This document shows, in pieces, positions 7,904 to 16,456 of a stretch of 41,097 nt of DNA (within the stretch, counting starts at the first letter, position 1; every line of letters starts with the position of its first letter). A program made the translations under genes and the position numbers. Location of the stretch: assembly GCA_964533425.1 (NCBI GenBank), contig CAZHJG010000004.1, positions 1 through 41,097 on the forward strand, given 5' to 3'. This DNA comes from CAZHJG01 sp964533425. Lineage in GTDB: Bacteria > Patescibacteriota > Saccharimonadia > Saccharimonadales > UBA4665. The notes under the pieces are model-generated. The model saw only the letters and a program-made list of their open reading frames with translations. It was not told the origin of the DNA and ran no database searches.

Positions 7904-7930
7904 ATGGGGAGACAATTAATTAATCTATGA
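7904..7930 (+). CDS. Eight-codon upstream ORF overlapping the PBP start
   Basis: An ATG at 7904 opens an eight-codon frame ending in TGA at 7928-7930. That TGA overlaps the PBP ATG (7927-7929) as ATGA. The PBP start itself has no Shine-Dalgarno at normal spacing: GGGGAGA lies about 14 nt away and inside the small frame. Ribosomes finishing the leader peptide could re-initiate at the PBP start. This is an inference from layout. Confidence 0.35.
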   Translation: MGRQLINL

Positions 7931-10900
7931 ACGCTTCTCGTGGTTCGGGGCGCAATCGTCGCAGCCGGAACACCGTAACAACCAAAAGCGGCAATACCAT
8001 CAAGATCAACAGCTCGCTCAGCGACCGGCTGAAAGCTCGTCGTTCGGCCCGTAGCGCCGCCAAAGCCGAGTATTTGAGTACCCTGCCCAAAGACCGCTGG
8101 AAGCGCCTAGCGTATCGTTTGAACCCCAAGCGCCAGGCTCAGTACTGGTTTAGTCGCGAAGGCGGCCTGATGGCCCTCAAAATCATTGGTGTGGCTATCG
8201 TGGTCGGCTTCTTCCTGACCATCGGCCTCTTTGCCTACTTCCGTAAGGATCTGCCAAAAATTAAAGACATCTCCGGCGACAGCCTGGGCGGTAGCATTAC
8301 GTACTATGACCGCACCGGCCAGACGGTATTGTGGCAGGACTATAGCGCCGTCAAGCGCATCCCCGTGCAGTCCAATGACATGTCCAAATATATGAAAGAG
8401 GCCACGGTGGCCATTGAGGACAAAGACTTTTATAAGCATGGCGCCTTCGATGTACGCGGCATCATGCGGGCCGCCTACCACGATGCCACCGGCTCCAGCG
8501 GCTCTGTTCAAGGCGGATCAACCATTACCCAGCAGCTGGTGAAGTTGAACGAAAACTGGACCAATAATCGCACGGTGACCCGCAAAGTTAAAGAGCTCAT
8601 TCTGGCGGTTGAGCTGGAGCGCGAATATTCTAAAGATGACATTCTGACCGGCTACCTAAACATTGCCCCGTACGGCGGCGTGGAATACGGCTGTGAGGCC
8701 GCCGCCAACGATTACTTCCACAAGGACTGTAAAGACCTGACGCTGGCTGAGTCGAGCATGCTGGCCGCCATCCCCCAGTCACCGAGCCTGTATTCACCGT
8801 ACAGCAGTACCCAGTTCAACCCTGATGCTGGCAACTACTTTAGCGAGCAGGCGCTGGCCGGACGGCAGATGTACATCCTTAATCAGATGGCTAAGCAAGG
8901 CTACATAACCCAAGCCCAGGCCGATGCCGCCAAGCAGGTTAACGTACTGGCCGAAGTCCAGCCCTTGCAGAGCAAGTACGCCAACGTCAAAGCGCCATAC
9001 TTCGTTCAGGCGGCCAAGCAGGAACTGGAGCAAACCTATGGCTCCTCCACCGTGCAGCGTGGCGGCTGGAAAGTTGTTACGACGCTTGATTTGAGCCTGC
9101 AGAGTAACGCCGAGCAAATCGTAGCCGATAACCTCCCGAATGTCGAACGGAGGACCGCCGGCCTGGCGGACGAGGAGGCGACGGTCGCCGAAGATGTGCC
9201 AACCGGGCAGATTCTGGCCCTGGTCGGCGGAGTCGACTTCAATAACTCCGATCATGGACAAAACAACTACGCGGCCGGCGTCTTGGTTTCACCCGGCTCG
9301 AGCTTTAAGCCCTACGACTACACCACGCTGATCAACAACAATAACAACGTTGGTGCCGGTTCAGTGCTCTACGACTCCGAAGGACCGCTGCCCGAAAACG
9401 GCTATCAATGTACCAACCACGCCCTGCCGAAGAACGGCGGCAACTGTCTGGCGGACTACGACTTCCTGCAACCGGGCCCCATCACGCTGCGCTATGCCCT
9501 AGGCGGCTCCCGTAACATTCCGGCGGTCAAGGCCATGCTAGAAGCGGTGCCGAACGATAATAGCGCCAACAAGACCAAATCGATTAATAAGGTCATTTCG
9601 ACCGCCTCAGCCATGATGGATAACACCTACCTTCAGAGCAAGAAACAAAGCACTTATAACTGCTACGCTCAAGGTGTTGACGTCAACAATGCTACCCCGT
9701 CAGACACGACGCAATGCTATGGCGCCTCGGCCATTGGCGACGGCGCCTACCTGCACCTTGATGACCACGTGAACGGCTTGGCCACGCTAGGCCGCGAAGG
9801 TGTCGCCATTCCTCGCACCTACATTCTGAAAATCACCGATTCTGCCAACAAAACAGTGTATCAATGGAAGCAGCCAAAGGGTAATCAGGCCGTCAAACAG
9901 GATGCGGCCTACATCGTCGACAACATGGCCTCCGACCCGAACGCCAGCTATCTGCCAGGTAGCTGTAGTGCGACGACCTGCTCGAAGCTGTCCGGTGGCG
10001 GCTATAAATTCCAACGCGATAACGGCTGGACGTTCGCAGTTAAAACCGGTACCACGAACTACGGTTTTGACGGACTGATGGCCAGCTGGTCGCCAAAAGT
10101 CGCAGTTGTTTCCTGGGTAGGCAACCACACTCGTAACGTCGACATCTCCTCACGTACCGGCACAGCCATGGAGTACCTGACCGAGCCGCTGACCCGCGGC
10201 ATGATGGAAGCCGCCCATGCCGGCGCCAAGCCCATCGCCTGGACCCAGCCCAAGGACATTAAGGTCGCACCGGCGTTCGTCGTTCGCAATCACATCCACT
10301 ATGGCGACATCGAGCCTAGCCCCTCCACCGACCTGTATCCTTCCTGGTACGTCGGCGGCGGCAGTACCAGCAAGAACTCTTCGGCAACGATTGACCGGGT
10401 TTCCGGCAAGTTGGCGACCACCTGTACGCCAGCCTCAGCCAAGGAGTTTGTCTCGAACGGCAATGCCGCGTCCTGGAACATCGATATCTTCCATGGCGGT
10501 AAGGTCAGTATCGGCTCCAGCGGCGTCAATACGAGTACCAGCAGCACCGCCTCGGCCACTGATGACGTGCATAACTGTAACGACAGTCCGCCAACCGTTA
10601 CGCTGACTGCCCCTTCCAGCTGTGTGGGCAGTTGTACCATCACGGCGACCGTCACGCAGGGCACGCACCCCTTGAGCGACCCGCAATACCCGGCGTATCC
10701 CGGCACTCTGACGTTTACCTTGAACGGTCAGACAATCCACACCACCAACGTCACTGATTCGCCCAGCACGGTGTCCTTCAGTTACACGCCGACCAGTTCG
10801 GGGAGCGGTAACCTCACGGCGACGGTCACCGACAGTGTCCTATACTCCGGCAGCCAGAGCACTACGCTAAATTTTTCGGGAGCCAGCCATCTAGCGCTGG

Positions 10901-11115
10901 CCGCCAGCCAGGGGGGAATCCACCAAATCCAGGCCAGCTGGAGCGGGGGGTCGGGCACGGTCACGGTCACGGCTAGCGGCGGTGGCTCCTGCTCCGGGCC
11001 GGGCACCGGCAACTGTACGCTTATCGTACCCGCCGGCGGCACCTACAATGTGACTGCCCAAGACGGCGACGGCAACACATCCAACGCCGTGCCAGTCACT
11101 GTCAGCGGGCCTTAG
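7927..11115 (+). CDS. Class A penicillin-binding protein with Ig-like C-terminal tail
   Basis: This bifunctional enzyme polymerises glycan strands and cross-links stem peptides outside the membrane. The 1062-residue protein has an Arg/Lys-rich cytoplasmic N terminus and one membrane helix near residues 85-105. The GT51 glycosyltransferase domain has catalytic Glu164 in EDKDFYKHG and the QGGSTITQQ motif. The transpeptidase has Ser458-x-x-Lys461, Ser528-Arg-Asn530 and Lys706-Thr-Gly-Thr. From about residue 875 there is a Thr/Ser/Gly-rich tail with beta-sandwich (Ig-like) repeats and paired cysteines. Ordinary class A PBPs are shorter, so the tail is an extension, probably for wall or surface contacts. 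It is convergent with radA, with 6 bp between stops. Confidence 0.95.
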   Translation: MNASRGSGRNRRSRNTVTTKSGNTIKINSSLSDRLKARRSARSAAKAEYLSTLPKDRWKRLAYRLNPKRQAQYWFSREGGLMALKIIGVAIVVGFFLTIGLFAYFRKDLPKIKDISGDSLGGSITYYDRTGQTVLWQDYSAVKRIPVQSNDMSKYMKEATVAIEDKDFYKHGAFDVRGIMRAAYHDATGSSGSVQGGSTITQQLVKLNENWTNNRTVTRKVKELILAVELEREYSKDDILTGYLNIAPYGGVEYGCEAAANDYFHKDCKDLTLAESSMLAAIPQSPSLYSPYSSTQFNPDAGNYFSEQALAGRQMYILNQMAKQGYITQAQADAAKQVNVLAEVQPLQSKYANVKAPYFVQAAKQELEQTYGSSTVQRGGWKVVTTLDLSLQSNAEQIVADNLPNVERRTAGLADEEATVAEDVPTGQILALVGGVDFNNSDHGQNNYAAGVLVSPGSSFKPYDYTTLINNNNNVGAGSVLYDSEGPLPENGYQCTNHALPKNGGNCLADYDFLQPGPITLRYALGGSRNIPAVKAMLEAVPNDNSANKTKSINKVISTASAMMDNTYLQSKKQSTYNCYAQGVDVNNATPSDTTQCYGASAIGDGAYLHLDDHVNGLATLGREGVAIPRTYILKITDSANKTVYQWKQPKGNQAVKQDAAYIVDNMASDPNASYLPGSCSATTCSKLSGGGYKFQRDNGWTFAVKTGTTNYGFDGLMASWSPKVAVVSWVGNHTRNVDISSRTGTAMEYLTEPLTRGMMEAAHAGAKPIAWTQPKDIKVAPAFVVRNHIHYGDIEPSPSTDLYPSWYVGGGSTSKNSSATIDRVSGKLATTCTPASAKEFVSNGNAASWNIDIFHGGKVSIGSSGVNTSTSSTASATDDVHNCNDSPPTVTLTAPSSCVGSCTITATVTQGTHPLSDPQYPAYPGTLTFTLNGQTIHTTNVTDSPSTVSFSYTPTSSGSGNLTATVTDSVLYSGSQSTTLNFSGASHLALAASQGGIHQIQASWSGGSGTVTVTASGGGSCSGPGTGNCTLIVPAGGTYNVTAQDGDGNTSNAVPVTVSGP

Positions 11116-11121
11116 CCTTAG

Positions 11122-12471
11122 CTACTCTTTTTCCAGAAACTGGTTGAGCGCGGAGCGCACGTCGGTGACACCATGCAGGCCAACCGGCTTCTTGCCTGAC
11201 CGGTGCTGCGGACCAATGCCGCCGTCAAGGCCCAGCTTTTTCGCCTCAGCCAGGCGCTTCTCAGCGTAGGGCACATGCCTGACCTCGCCAGACAGGCCAA
11301 CTTCTCCGAACACCACCGAATTCTTTTTCAGCTGCAAGCCCCGGGCCGCCGAACCTATGGCCATACAGATAGCTAGATCGGCTGCCGGCTCCCGGATTTG
11401 GATGCCGCCAACAATATTGATATAAATGTCATGCTCGCCGAGTTTCAGTTTGGTGCGCCGCTCCAACATGGCTACCAGTAAGTTCAGCCGATTGAGATCA
11501 AAACCGCTAGCCGCCCGTTTTGGATAACCATAGCTGGTAGGGTTGACGAGCGCCTGCACCTCCACGAGCAGCGGTCGGGTGCCTTCTAGCGTCGCCAGTA
11601 CCACCGAGCCGTCGCTCACCTGCCGTTCCGCCAGCAAAGCGGCTGACGGATTTTCCACCGGCTGCAAGCCCTGCTCAACCATTTCGAAGATACCCGCCTC
11701 ATTCGTCGAGCCAAAGCGGTTTTTGACGGCTCGGAGCAACTTAAAGCCGCCGTAGCGGTCGCCCTCCAACTGCAAGACGACGTCCACAGCGTGCTCGAGC
11801 ACCTTTGGGCCGGCAATCGAACCCTCTTTGGTCACGTGACCGACTAAGATGATCGCGGTATTGCTTTGCTTGGCTGCCAGTGTCAATAACTGCGTACTAT
11901 TCGTGATTTGTGAAACCGTCCCGGCGGCCGAAGCAATGGCACTACAGCTGACCGTTTGGATAGAATCAACAATTACCAGTTTGAAGCCCCCGCCGGCAAT
12001 GGTGGCCGCGATGTCGTCGGCCGAAGTACTAGTGGCTAGCTGCAAGTCAGAACGCAAGGTGCCAAGCCGCTCGGCCCGGAGGCCGATCTGGTGGGCCGAC
12101 TCTTCGCCGCTGATGTACAGCACCGGGGCGTGGGCCGCCACCATGTAGGCCAATTGCAGGAGTAAAGTACTTTTGCCAATGCCCGGCTGCCCAGCAATCA
12201 GGTTAACGCTGCCAGCCACGATGCCGCCGCCCAACACGTCGTCAACCTCGGCCATTCCGGTCATCAGCCGCTGGTTGTCGGCCGCAACGGATTTGTCCAC
12301 CGACTGCACCGCGAGCCGCCGGCCCTGAGCCACGCTACCGGCCAGACTCTGACTGCTCAACTGCTCCTCAAGCGTGTTCCACTCGCCACACTGCGGGCAT
12401 TTACCGCTCCAGGTGCTCTGGGTTGCCCCGCAGTTGCTGCACACGTATCTGATACTTGGTTTCTTGGCCAC
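11122..12471 (-). CDS. radA: DNA repair protein RadA
   Basis: RadA (Sms) is a RecA-like ATPase that promotes branch migration in recombination. The 449-residue protein has an N-terminal C4 zinc finger (Cys-Ser-Asn-Cys and Cys-Pro-Gln-Cys, residues 10-28). It has Walker A GQPGIGKST, the family-specific KNRFG motif, and a C-terminal Lon-protease-like domain. The start is GTG at 12471, supported by GAGGAGG 4 nt upstream. The gap in front of it holds a large A+T-rich inverted repeat. It is the last gene of the leftward nusA-clpC-radA run. Confidence 0.96.
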   Translation of the reverse strand: MAKKPSIRYVCSNCGATQSTWSGKCPQCGEWNTLEEQLSSQSLAGSVAQGRRLAVQSVDKSVAADNQRLMTGMAEVDDVLGGGIVAGSVNLIAGQPGIGKSTLLLQLAYMVAAHAPVLYISGEESAHQIGLRAERLGTLRSDLQLATSTSADDIAATIAGGGFKLVIVDSIQTVSCSAIASAAGTVSQITNSTQLLTLAAKQSNTAIILVGHVTKEGSIAGPKVLEHAVDVVLQLEGDRYGGFKLLRAVKNRFGSTNEAGIFEMVEQGLQPVENPSAALLAERQVSDGSVVLATLEGTRPLLVEVQALVNPTSYGYPKRAASGFDLNRLNLLVAMLERRTKLKLGEHDIYINIVGGIQIREPAADLAICMAIGSAARGLQLKKNSVVFGEVGLSGEVRHVPYAEKRLAEAKKLGLDGGIGPQHRSGKKPVGLHGVTDVRSALNQFLEKE

Positions 12472-12538
12472 TTGGCCTCCTCTCTTAATTTAGTCTATCA
12501 TTTGGGGCTGTTTGAAAATAAATCGTAAATTAAAATTT

Positions 12539-12693
12539 AATTTTCAATTTTGCAATTTTCATTCAAGGCTCAATATTACAAATATCCAATTTTCAAGCTG
12601 TCTCAGAGCCTACACTCCGGATTGTTTGGGCATTAAATATTGTGTACTTGCAAATTGAATGAAAATTGCAAAATTGAAAATTGAAAATTACTT
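12539..12693. repeat. A+T-rich inverted repeat upstream of radA
   Basis: Positions 12539-12566 and 12655-12682 form a perfect 28-bp inverted repeat around an 88-nt loop. The right arm runs into tandem 7-bp units (ATTGAAA at 12673 and 12680, then ATTACTT), while its outer part uses 8- and 11-bp steps around the same ATTG core. The element ends about 6 bp from the stop codon of the preceding gene. The gap 12472-12699 holds nothing else apart from a radA -10-like box and Shine-Dalgarno site. Confidence 0.88.
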
Positions 12694-12699
12694 ACTAAA

Positions 12700-13698
12700 T
12701 TATTGCTGAATCGGCGCCACGCTAGAACTCAAATCGCTTACCAGCTGGTCTTCTTCCAGCGCGACCGCGTTACGGGTAGTCACCAGTTGGTTGTACTGAT
12801 TGATCAGCTGCTGCACCGTCTGCACTTCACGGTTATAAACATCAATCAAGCCATTGAAGCCCGGCACGCCCGCGTTGTAAGCGGCAATGTTGTTACTGGC
12901 TCGCGCACTCAGCAACTGCGAACGCTGGCTGTCGATCTGCGTCTGTCTGTTCTTTAGGTCGTTTTCATCGGTCGAAATCTGGGCTTTCATGCTGGCCAGC
13001 TGGATGTCATCCTGTGCCACCGCCTGCTGCCGTGAGGTGAACTCGGCGTCGTAACGAGCAGCATTACCCGTAATCTGGGCCCGATCGGTAAAGTAGCGCT
13101 GATAGTACTGCTCGAGCCCAGTGGGCAGCGATACAACTTCTGTCCCGAAGACGGAGTGCATTTCGTTGACCACGTCATGTGGTTCGGTCTTCTTGTAGGC
13201 CGCGATAGTGTCGAGGATGCGCTGGTCGTGCAGGTCGTGCTGGTAGTAGTCTTCCAGCATGGCATCAACCTTATTCCGCTCACTGGAGCTGAGCCGGTCG
13301 TAGGCGGCGTGTAACATTTCGTGCGCCGCTGTTACCTGCTCCACCCCATCAAGCCGCGGATCGCTGACACCTAACACGTAGATGCCGGCTTGGTCGCTGT
13401 GGTAGCAACCCAGCACGATGGTCTGCTCCCGCGCATTGCTGTTGCAGGCCGCGGCAAAGGTGGTTTTATCGTCGATAGCCGGATGATTCACGTAGTAAAT
13501 ATGCCGCGCCAGCGGTGTCATCGTGTCGTCAGTGGCCAGCTGCGCCACCTCCGCCGGCGGCGTATAGCTCCGCAGCTTCACCCAATCATAAATACTCTGC
13601 CGATTGGCCGCCGCCACCCCCAGCACCGCACCACAAACTAGGAGCACTACCAGCGTAAAAAGCCTGGCGCTTCCCCGCCTCATATCAGCCGGCTTCAT
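12700..13698 (-). CDS. Membrane-anchored putative zinc metallopeptidase
   Basis: The 332-residue protein has a basic start, one membrane helix (residues 12-30) and an outside domain. That domain has a His-Glu-Met-Leu-His zinc motif at residues 126-130, in the setting VTAAHEMLHAAYDRLS. A possible third ligand is Glu179 or Glu187. From about residue 215 to 320 it is a predicted coiled coil rich in Gln, Asn and Asp. I infer a cell-surface protease; the family is not one I can name with certainty. GGAGAG lies 5 nt before the ATG. It follows clpC across a 120-bp palindrome. Confidence 0.7.
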   Translation of the reverse strand: MKPADMRRGSARLFTLVVLLVCGAVLGVAAANRQSIYDWVKLRSYTPPAEVAQLATDDTMTPLARHIYYVNHPAIDDKTTFAAACNSNAREQTIVLGCYHSDQAGIYVLGVSDPRLDGVEQVTAAHEMLHAAYDRLSSSERNKVDAMLEDYYQHDLHDQRILDTIAAYKKTEPHDVVNEMHSVFGTEVVSLPTGLEQYYQRYFTDRAQITGNAARYDAEFTSRQQAVAQDDIQLASMKAQISTDENDLKNRQTQIDSQRSQLLSARASNNIAAYNAGVPGFNGLIDVYNREVQTVQQLINQYNQLVTTRNAVALEEDQLVSDLSSSVAPIQQ

Positions 13699-13717
13699 AC
13701 ATTCTCTCCACGGACGA

Positions 13718-13837
13718 GGCCATCGTACTTGAGTGCAATTTGGGATGAAGTGTGAGCAGCGGAGTGGAAGCGTACTTAGCGGTACGCTGGAACGAGCAGC
13801 GCAGGACTTCGCCCAAAGGGCGCCAAGTACGGTGGCC
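13718..13837. repeat. 120-bp near-palindrome between clpC and the metallopeptidase
   Basis: The outer arms 13718-13731 and 13824-13837 match in 13 of 14 pairs. Inside are further matching blocks, TTTGGG with CCCAAA, GAAGT with ACTTC, and a central GCGTAC/GTACGC. The whole folds into one long interrupted hairpin. It starts 4 bp after the clpC stop and ends about 8 bp before the GGAGAG ribosome binding site of the next gene. It resembles a REP or MITE-like element; no transposase is nearby. Confidence 0.85.
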
Positions 13838-13841
13838 GGAA

Positions 13842-16319
13842 TTATTCGCTAGAAGTGGCATAGGTTAGCTGGCTGTTTTTGCTCGCTACCTGAATAATAT
13901 CACCTTTATTATATTTTTCATCCAACAGATCCAGTGACAACTGATCCTCAATCGTGTCCTGAATCAGACGGCGCAGCGGCCGGACGCCATTGTGGGCGTC
14001 ATAGCCATTGTCGAGTAGGTACTGTTTGGCGCTGACGGCCAGTTGCACGCTCAGACCTTTGCGCTGCAAGCGTTGTTTGAGTTCGTCAATTTGCAAGTCG
14101 ATGATGCGGTAAATATCTTTCTGGGCCAGCGCCCGGAAGACGATCACCTTGTCGATACGGTTTAAGAGTTCCGGTCGGAGCAACTTCTTGAGCTCATCCT
14201 GGACGCGCACTTTATTGGCTTCATGCAGTTCGTTCAGGTCCTTCAGCTCATTGGAGCTGCGGGCGTGAAAGCCAAAATTCGCTTCCTTTTGCAGCTTCTC
14301 GGCGCCGACGTTACTGGTCATGATGACAATAGTGTTCGTGAAGTCGATCTTGCGGCCCTTGGCGTCAGTCAGATAGCCGTCTTCGAGCATCTGCAAGAGC
14401 ATATTAAAGACATCGGGATGCGCCTTTTCGATCTCATCGAAGAGTACCAGGCTGTACGGCTGGCGGCGGATTTTGTCGGTCAGTTGACCCCCATCATCGT
14501 AGCCGACGTAGCCGGCCGGCGCGCCGACCAGGCGCGACACGTTATGGTGTTCGCCAAATTCCGACATGTCGATCTTCACCAAGGCGTTTTCGTTGCCAAA
14601 GAATTCGCGGGCCAGCACCCGGGCCAGCTCAGTTTTGCCTACACCTGTGGGGCCCAGGAAGATAAACGAGCCAATAGGGCGCTTGGAACTGCCAATACCG
14701 CTGCGGTTGCGTCGGATGGCCTTAGCCACCGCTTCTACAGCTTCGCTTTGGCCAATCACGTATTTGCTGAGCGTTTTCTCCAGCGTCAGCAGATACTTCG
14801 CCTCGCTGCGGATGACTTTCTTAACCGGCACGCCGGTGATGCGTGACACGACGTCGGCCAAGTCCTCGCTGGAGACCGTCAAGCGCTTGCCACTCTTGCT
14901 GGAAGCTTGTTCGGCGGTCAGTTTTTCATTAATCTGCGAAGCCCGTGTCTTGAAGCGCGCAGCGCGTTCGTAATCCTCAGCGTCGACCGCTTCATCAATC
15001 TGGGAATTCACCAGCTTCAGCTCTTTCTGCAACTTACGAACTTCCGGGCTAGTCTTGCCTTTGTCAACGCGCAGGTGGGCAGCGGTTTCGTCAATTAGAT
15101 CGATGGCTTTGTCAGGCATAAAGCGATCATTAATGTAACGCTTGGAGAGGTTGACGGCATCTTCGAGCACTTCATCGCTCATCTTTACGCCGTGGAAATC
15201 CTCGTAGTGTTTGCGCAGGCCCTTCAGGATGGCCAACGTCTCGCTAGGCGTGGTTTCCGGCACCTGGATGGGCTGGAAGCGGCGCTCCAGCGCGGCGTCC
15301 TTTTCGATATGCTTAGTGTACTCAACTGTGGTCGTAGCGCCGACAACTTGGATTTTGCCGCGAGCCAAAGCCGGCTTCAGAATGTTCCCGGCGTCCATGG
15401 CGCCCTCGGCCGCGCCGGCCCCGACGATCAGGTGCAACTCGTCGATGAACACGATAGTCTTGTTGTCTTTCTCCAGCTCCGCCATGACCTTTTTAAGCCG
15501 CTCTTCGAACTCGCCACGATACTTGGTGCCGGCGATCATGCCCGCCAGATCAAGCATCACAATGCGCTTATCGAGCAAACTGTCCGGAACATCTTCAGAA
15601 ATAATACGCTGGGCTAAACCCTCCACGATAGCCGTCTTGCCAACGCCCGGCTCGCCGATCAGTACCGGATTATTCTTGGTGCGGCGATTGAGAATGGTAA
15701 CGACACGGCGAATTTGGTTCTCGCGACCCACCACCGGGTCCAGCTTGCCTTCGCGGGCCTGGGCCGTCAGATCGGTGCCAAAGAAGTCCAACGCCGTCTT
15801 TTTACCCTTCTTGGCGCCACGGCGGCGGTTGGCGCCGACTTCACCTTCTTCGTACTGTTGGCGATTCAGGAACTGCTCCAGCTCGTTGGTCACGGTGTCA
15901 ACGTCAACATTCATGTCGCGCAACAGAATCGTCGCCCGGGCGTTCTTCTGCGTCAAAATACTATAAAGAATGTGCTCGGTGCCGCAGTACTCCTGGCCGT
16001 AATCCTGCGCCACGTCATAAGCCATGCGCAGCGTCAGCTTAGCAGTCTCACTGAGACCCTTGGCGCCAACGTTGATAACCAGTGTTTTTGGCGTCAGGTT
16101 CAGCGCCAGGCGGGCCCGGTCCAAAGTCACACCGGCGCCTTCGAGAATTTTGGCGCCCATGCTGCCATCCTGGGCTAACAACCCTAGCAGCAGGTGCTCG
16201 GTGCCCACGTACGCGCTACCCACGCTCCGGGCGATAGCGTCAGCGTGTTTCAGACTTTGCAAGGCGTTGTTTGTTAAATGATTTAAAAATTCTTGGAAAT
16301 CGGGCGAGTTTGGCATCAT
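13842..16319 (-). CDS. clpC: ATP-dependent Clp protease ATP-binding subunit ClpC
   Basis: ClpC is an AAA+ unfoldase that feeds proteins to ClpP. The 825-residue protein has two N-terminal Clp-N repeats (to about residue 150) and a first AAA+ domain with GEPGVGKTAIVEG. A UVR-type coiled middle domain follows (about residues 420-475), typical of ClpC rather than ClpB. The second AAA+ domain has GPTGVGKTELA and a C-terminal D2-small domain. The ATG-ATG start at 16319 has AAGGAGA upstream. The promoter carries a CIRCE operator, so HrcA should repress it and heat or protein stress release it. ClpP is not in this window. Confidence 0.96.
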   Translation of the reverse strand: MMPNSPDFQEFLNHLTNNALQSLKHADAIARSVGSAYVGTEHLLLGLLAQDGSMGAKILEGAGVTLDRARLALNLTPKTLVINVGAKGLSETAKLTLRMAYDVAQDYGQEYCGTEHILYSILTQKNARATILLRDMNVDVDTVTNELEQFLNRQQYEEGEVGANRRRGAKKGKKTALDFFGTDLTAQAREGKLDPVVGRENQIRRVVTILNRRTKNNPVLIGEPGVGKTAIVEGLAQRIISEDVPDSLLDKRIVMLDLAGMIAGTKYRGEFEERLKKVMAELEKDNKTIVFIDELHLIVGAGAAEGAMDAGNILKPALARGKIQVVGATTTVEYTKHIEKDAALERRFQPIQVPETTPSETLAILKGLRKHYEDFHGVKMSDEVLEDAVNLSKRYINDRFMPDKAIDLIDETAAHLRVDKGKTSPEVRKLQKELKLVNSQIDEAVDAEDYERAARFKTRASQINEKLTAEQASSKSGKRLTVSSEDLADVVSRITGVPVKKVIRSEAKYLLTLEKTLSKYVIGQSEAVEAVAKAIRRNRSGIGSSKRPIGSFIFLGPTGVGKTELARVLAREFFGNENALVKIDMSEFGEHHNVSRLVGAPAGYVGYDDGGQLTDKIRRQPYSLVLFDEIEKAHPDVFNMLLQMLEDGYLTDAKGRKIDFTNTIVIMTSNVGAEKLQKEANFGFHARSSNELKDLNELHEANKVRVQDELKKLLRPELLNRIDKVIVFRALAQKDIYRIIDLQIDELKQRLQRKGLSVQLAVSAKQYLLDNGYDAHNGVRPLRRLIQDTIEDQLSLDLLDEKYNKGDIIQVASKNSQLTYATSSE

Positions 16320-16392
16320 ATTTTGCTTGTCTCCTTTTACCTATAAATATAGCGGCGTAACCTGGAAAGAATCTGTAAAATAGCCTACTCCC

Positions 16393-16420
16393 AGTATAGC
16401 AATTGGCACTCTCAAGTCAA
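16393..16420 (-). promoter_or_regulatory. clpC sigma-70-type promoter
   Basis: On the minus strand TTGACT (16415-16420) and TATACT (16393-16398) are 16 bp apart. The -35 lies in the CIRCE spacer and one CIRCE arm lies between -35 and -10, so HrcA binding would block RNA polymerase. The predicted leader is about 65 nt. Confidence 0.75.
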
Positions 16421-16429
16421 GAGTGCTAA
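16403..16429. promoter_or_regulatory. CIRCE operator (HrcA binding site)
   Basis: TTGGCACTC at 16403-16411 and GAGTGCTAA at 16421-16429 are separated by exactly 9 bp. The CIRCE consensus is TTAGCACTC-N9-GAGTGCTAA, so only one base differs. It lies directly on the clpC promoter. Confidence 0.95.
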
Positions 16430-16456
16430 CTCATCTGCTACTCGTTTGCCTGTCGC

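Noticed and set aside
7628..7915. A 95-codon minus-strand frame between tyrS and the PBP gene
   Set aside because: It runs across both promoters and into the tyrS coding region in another frame, has no ribosome binding site, and its protein looks random.
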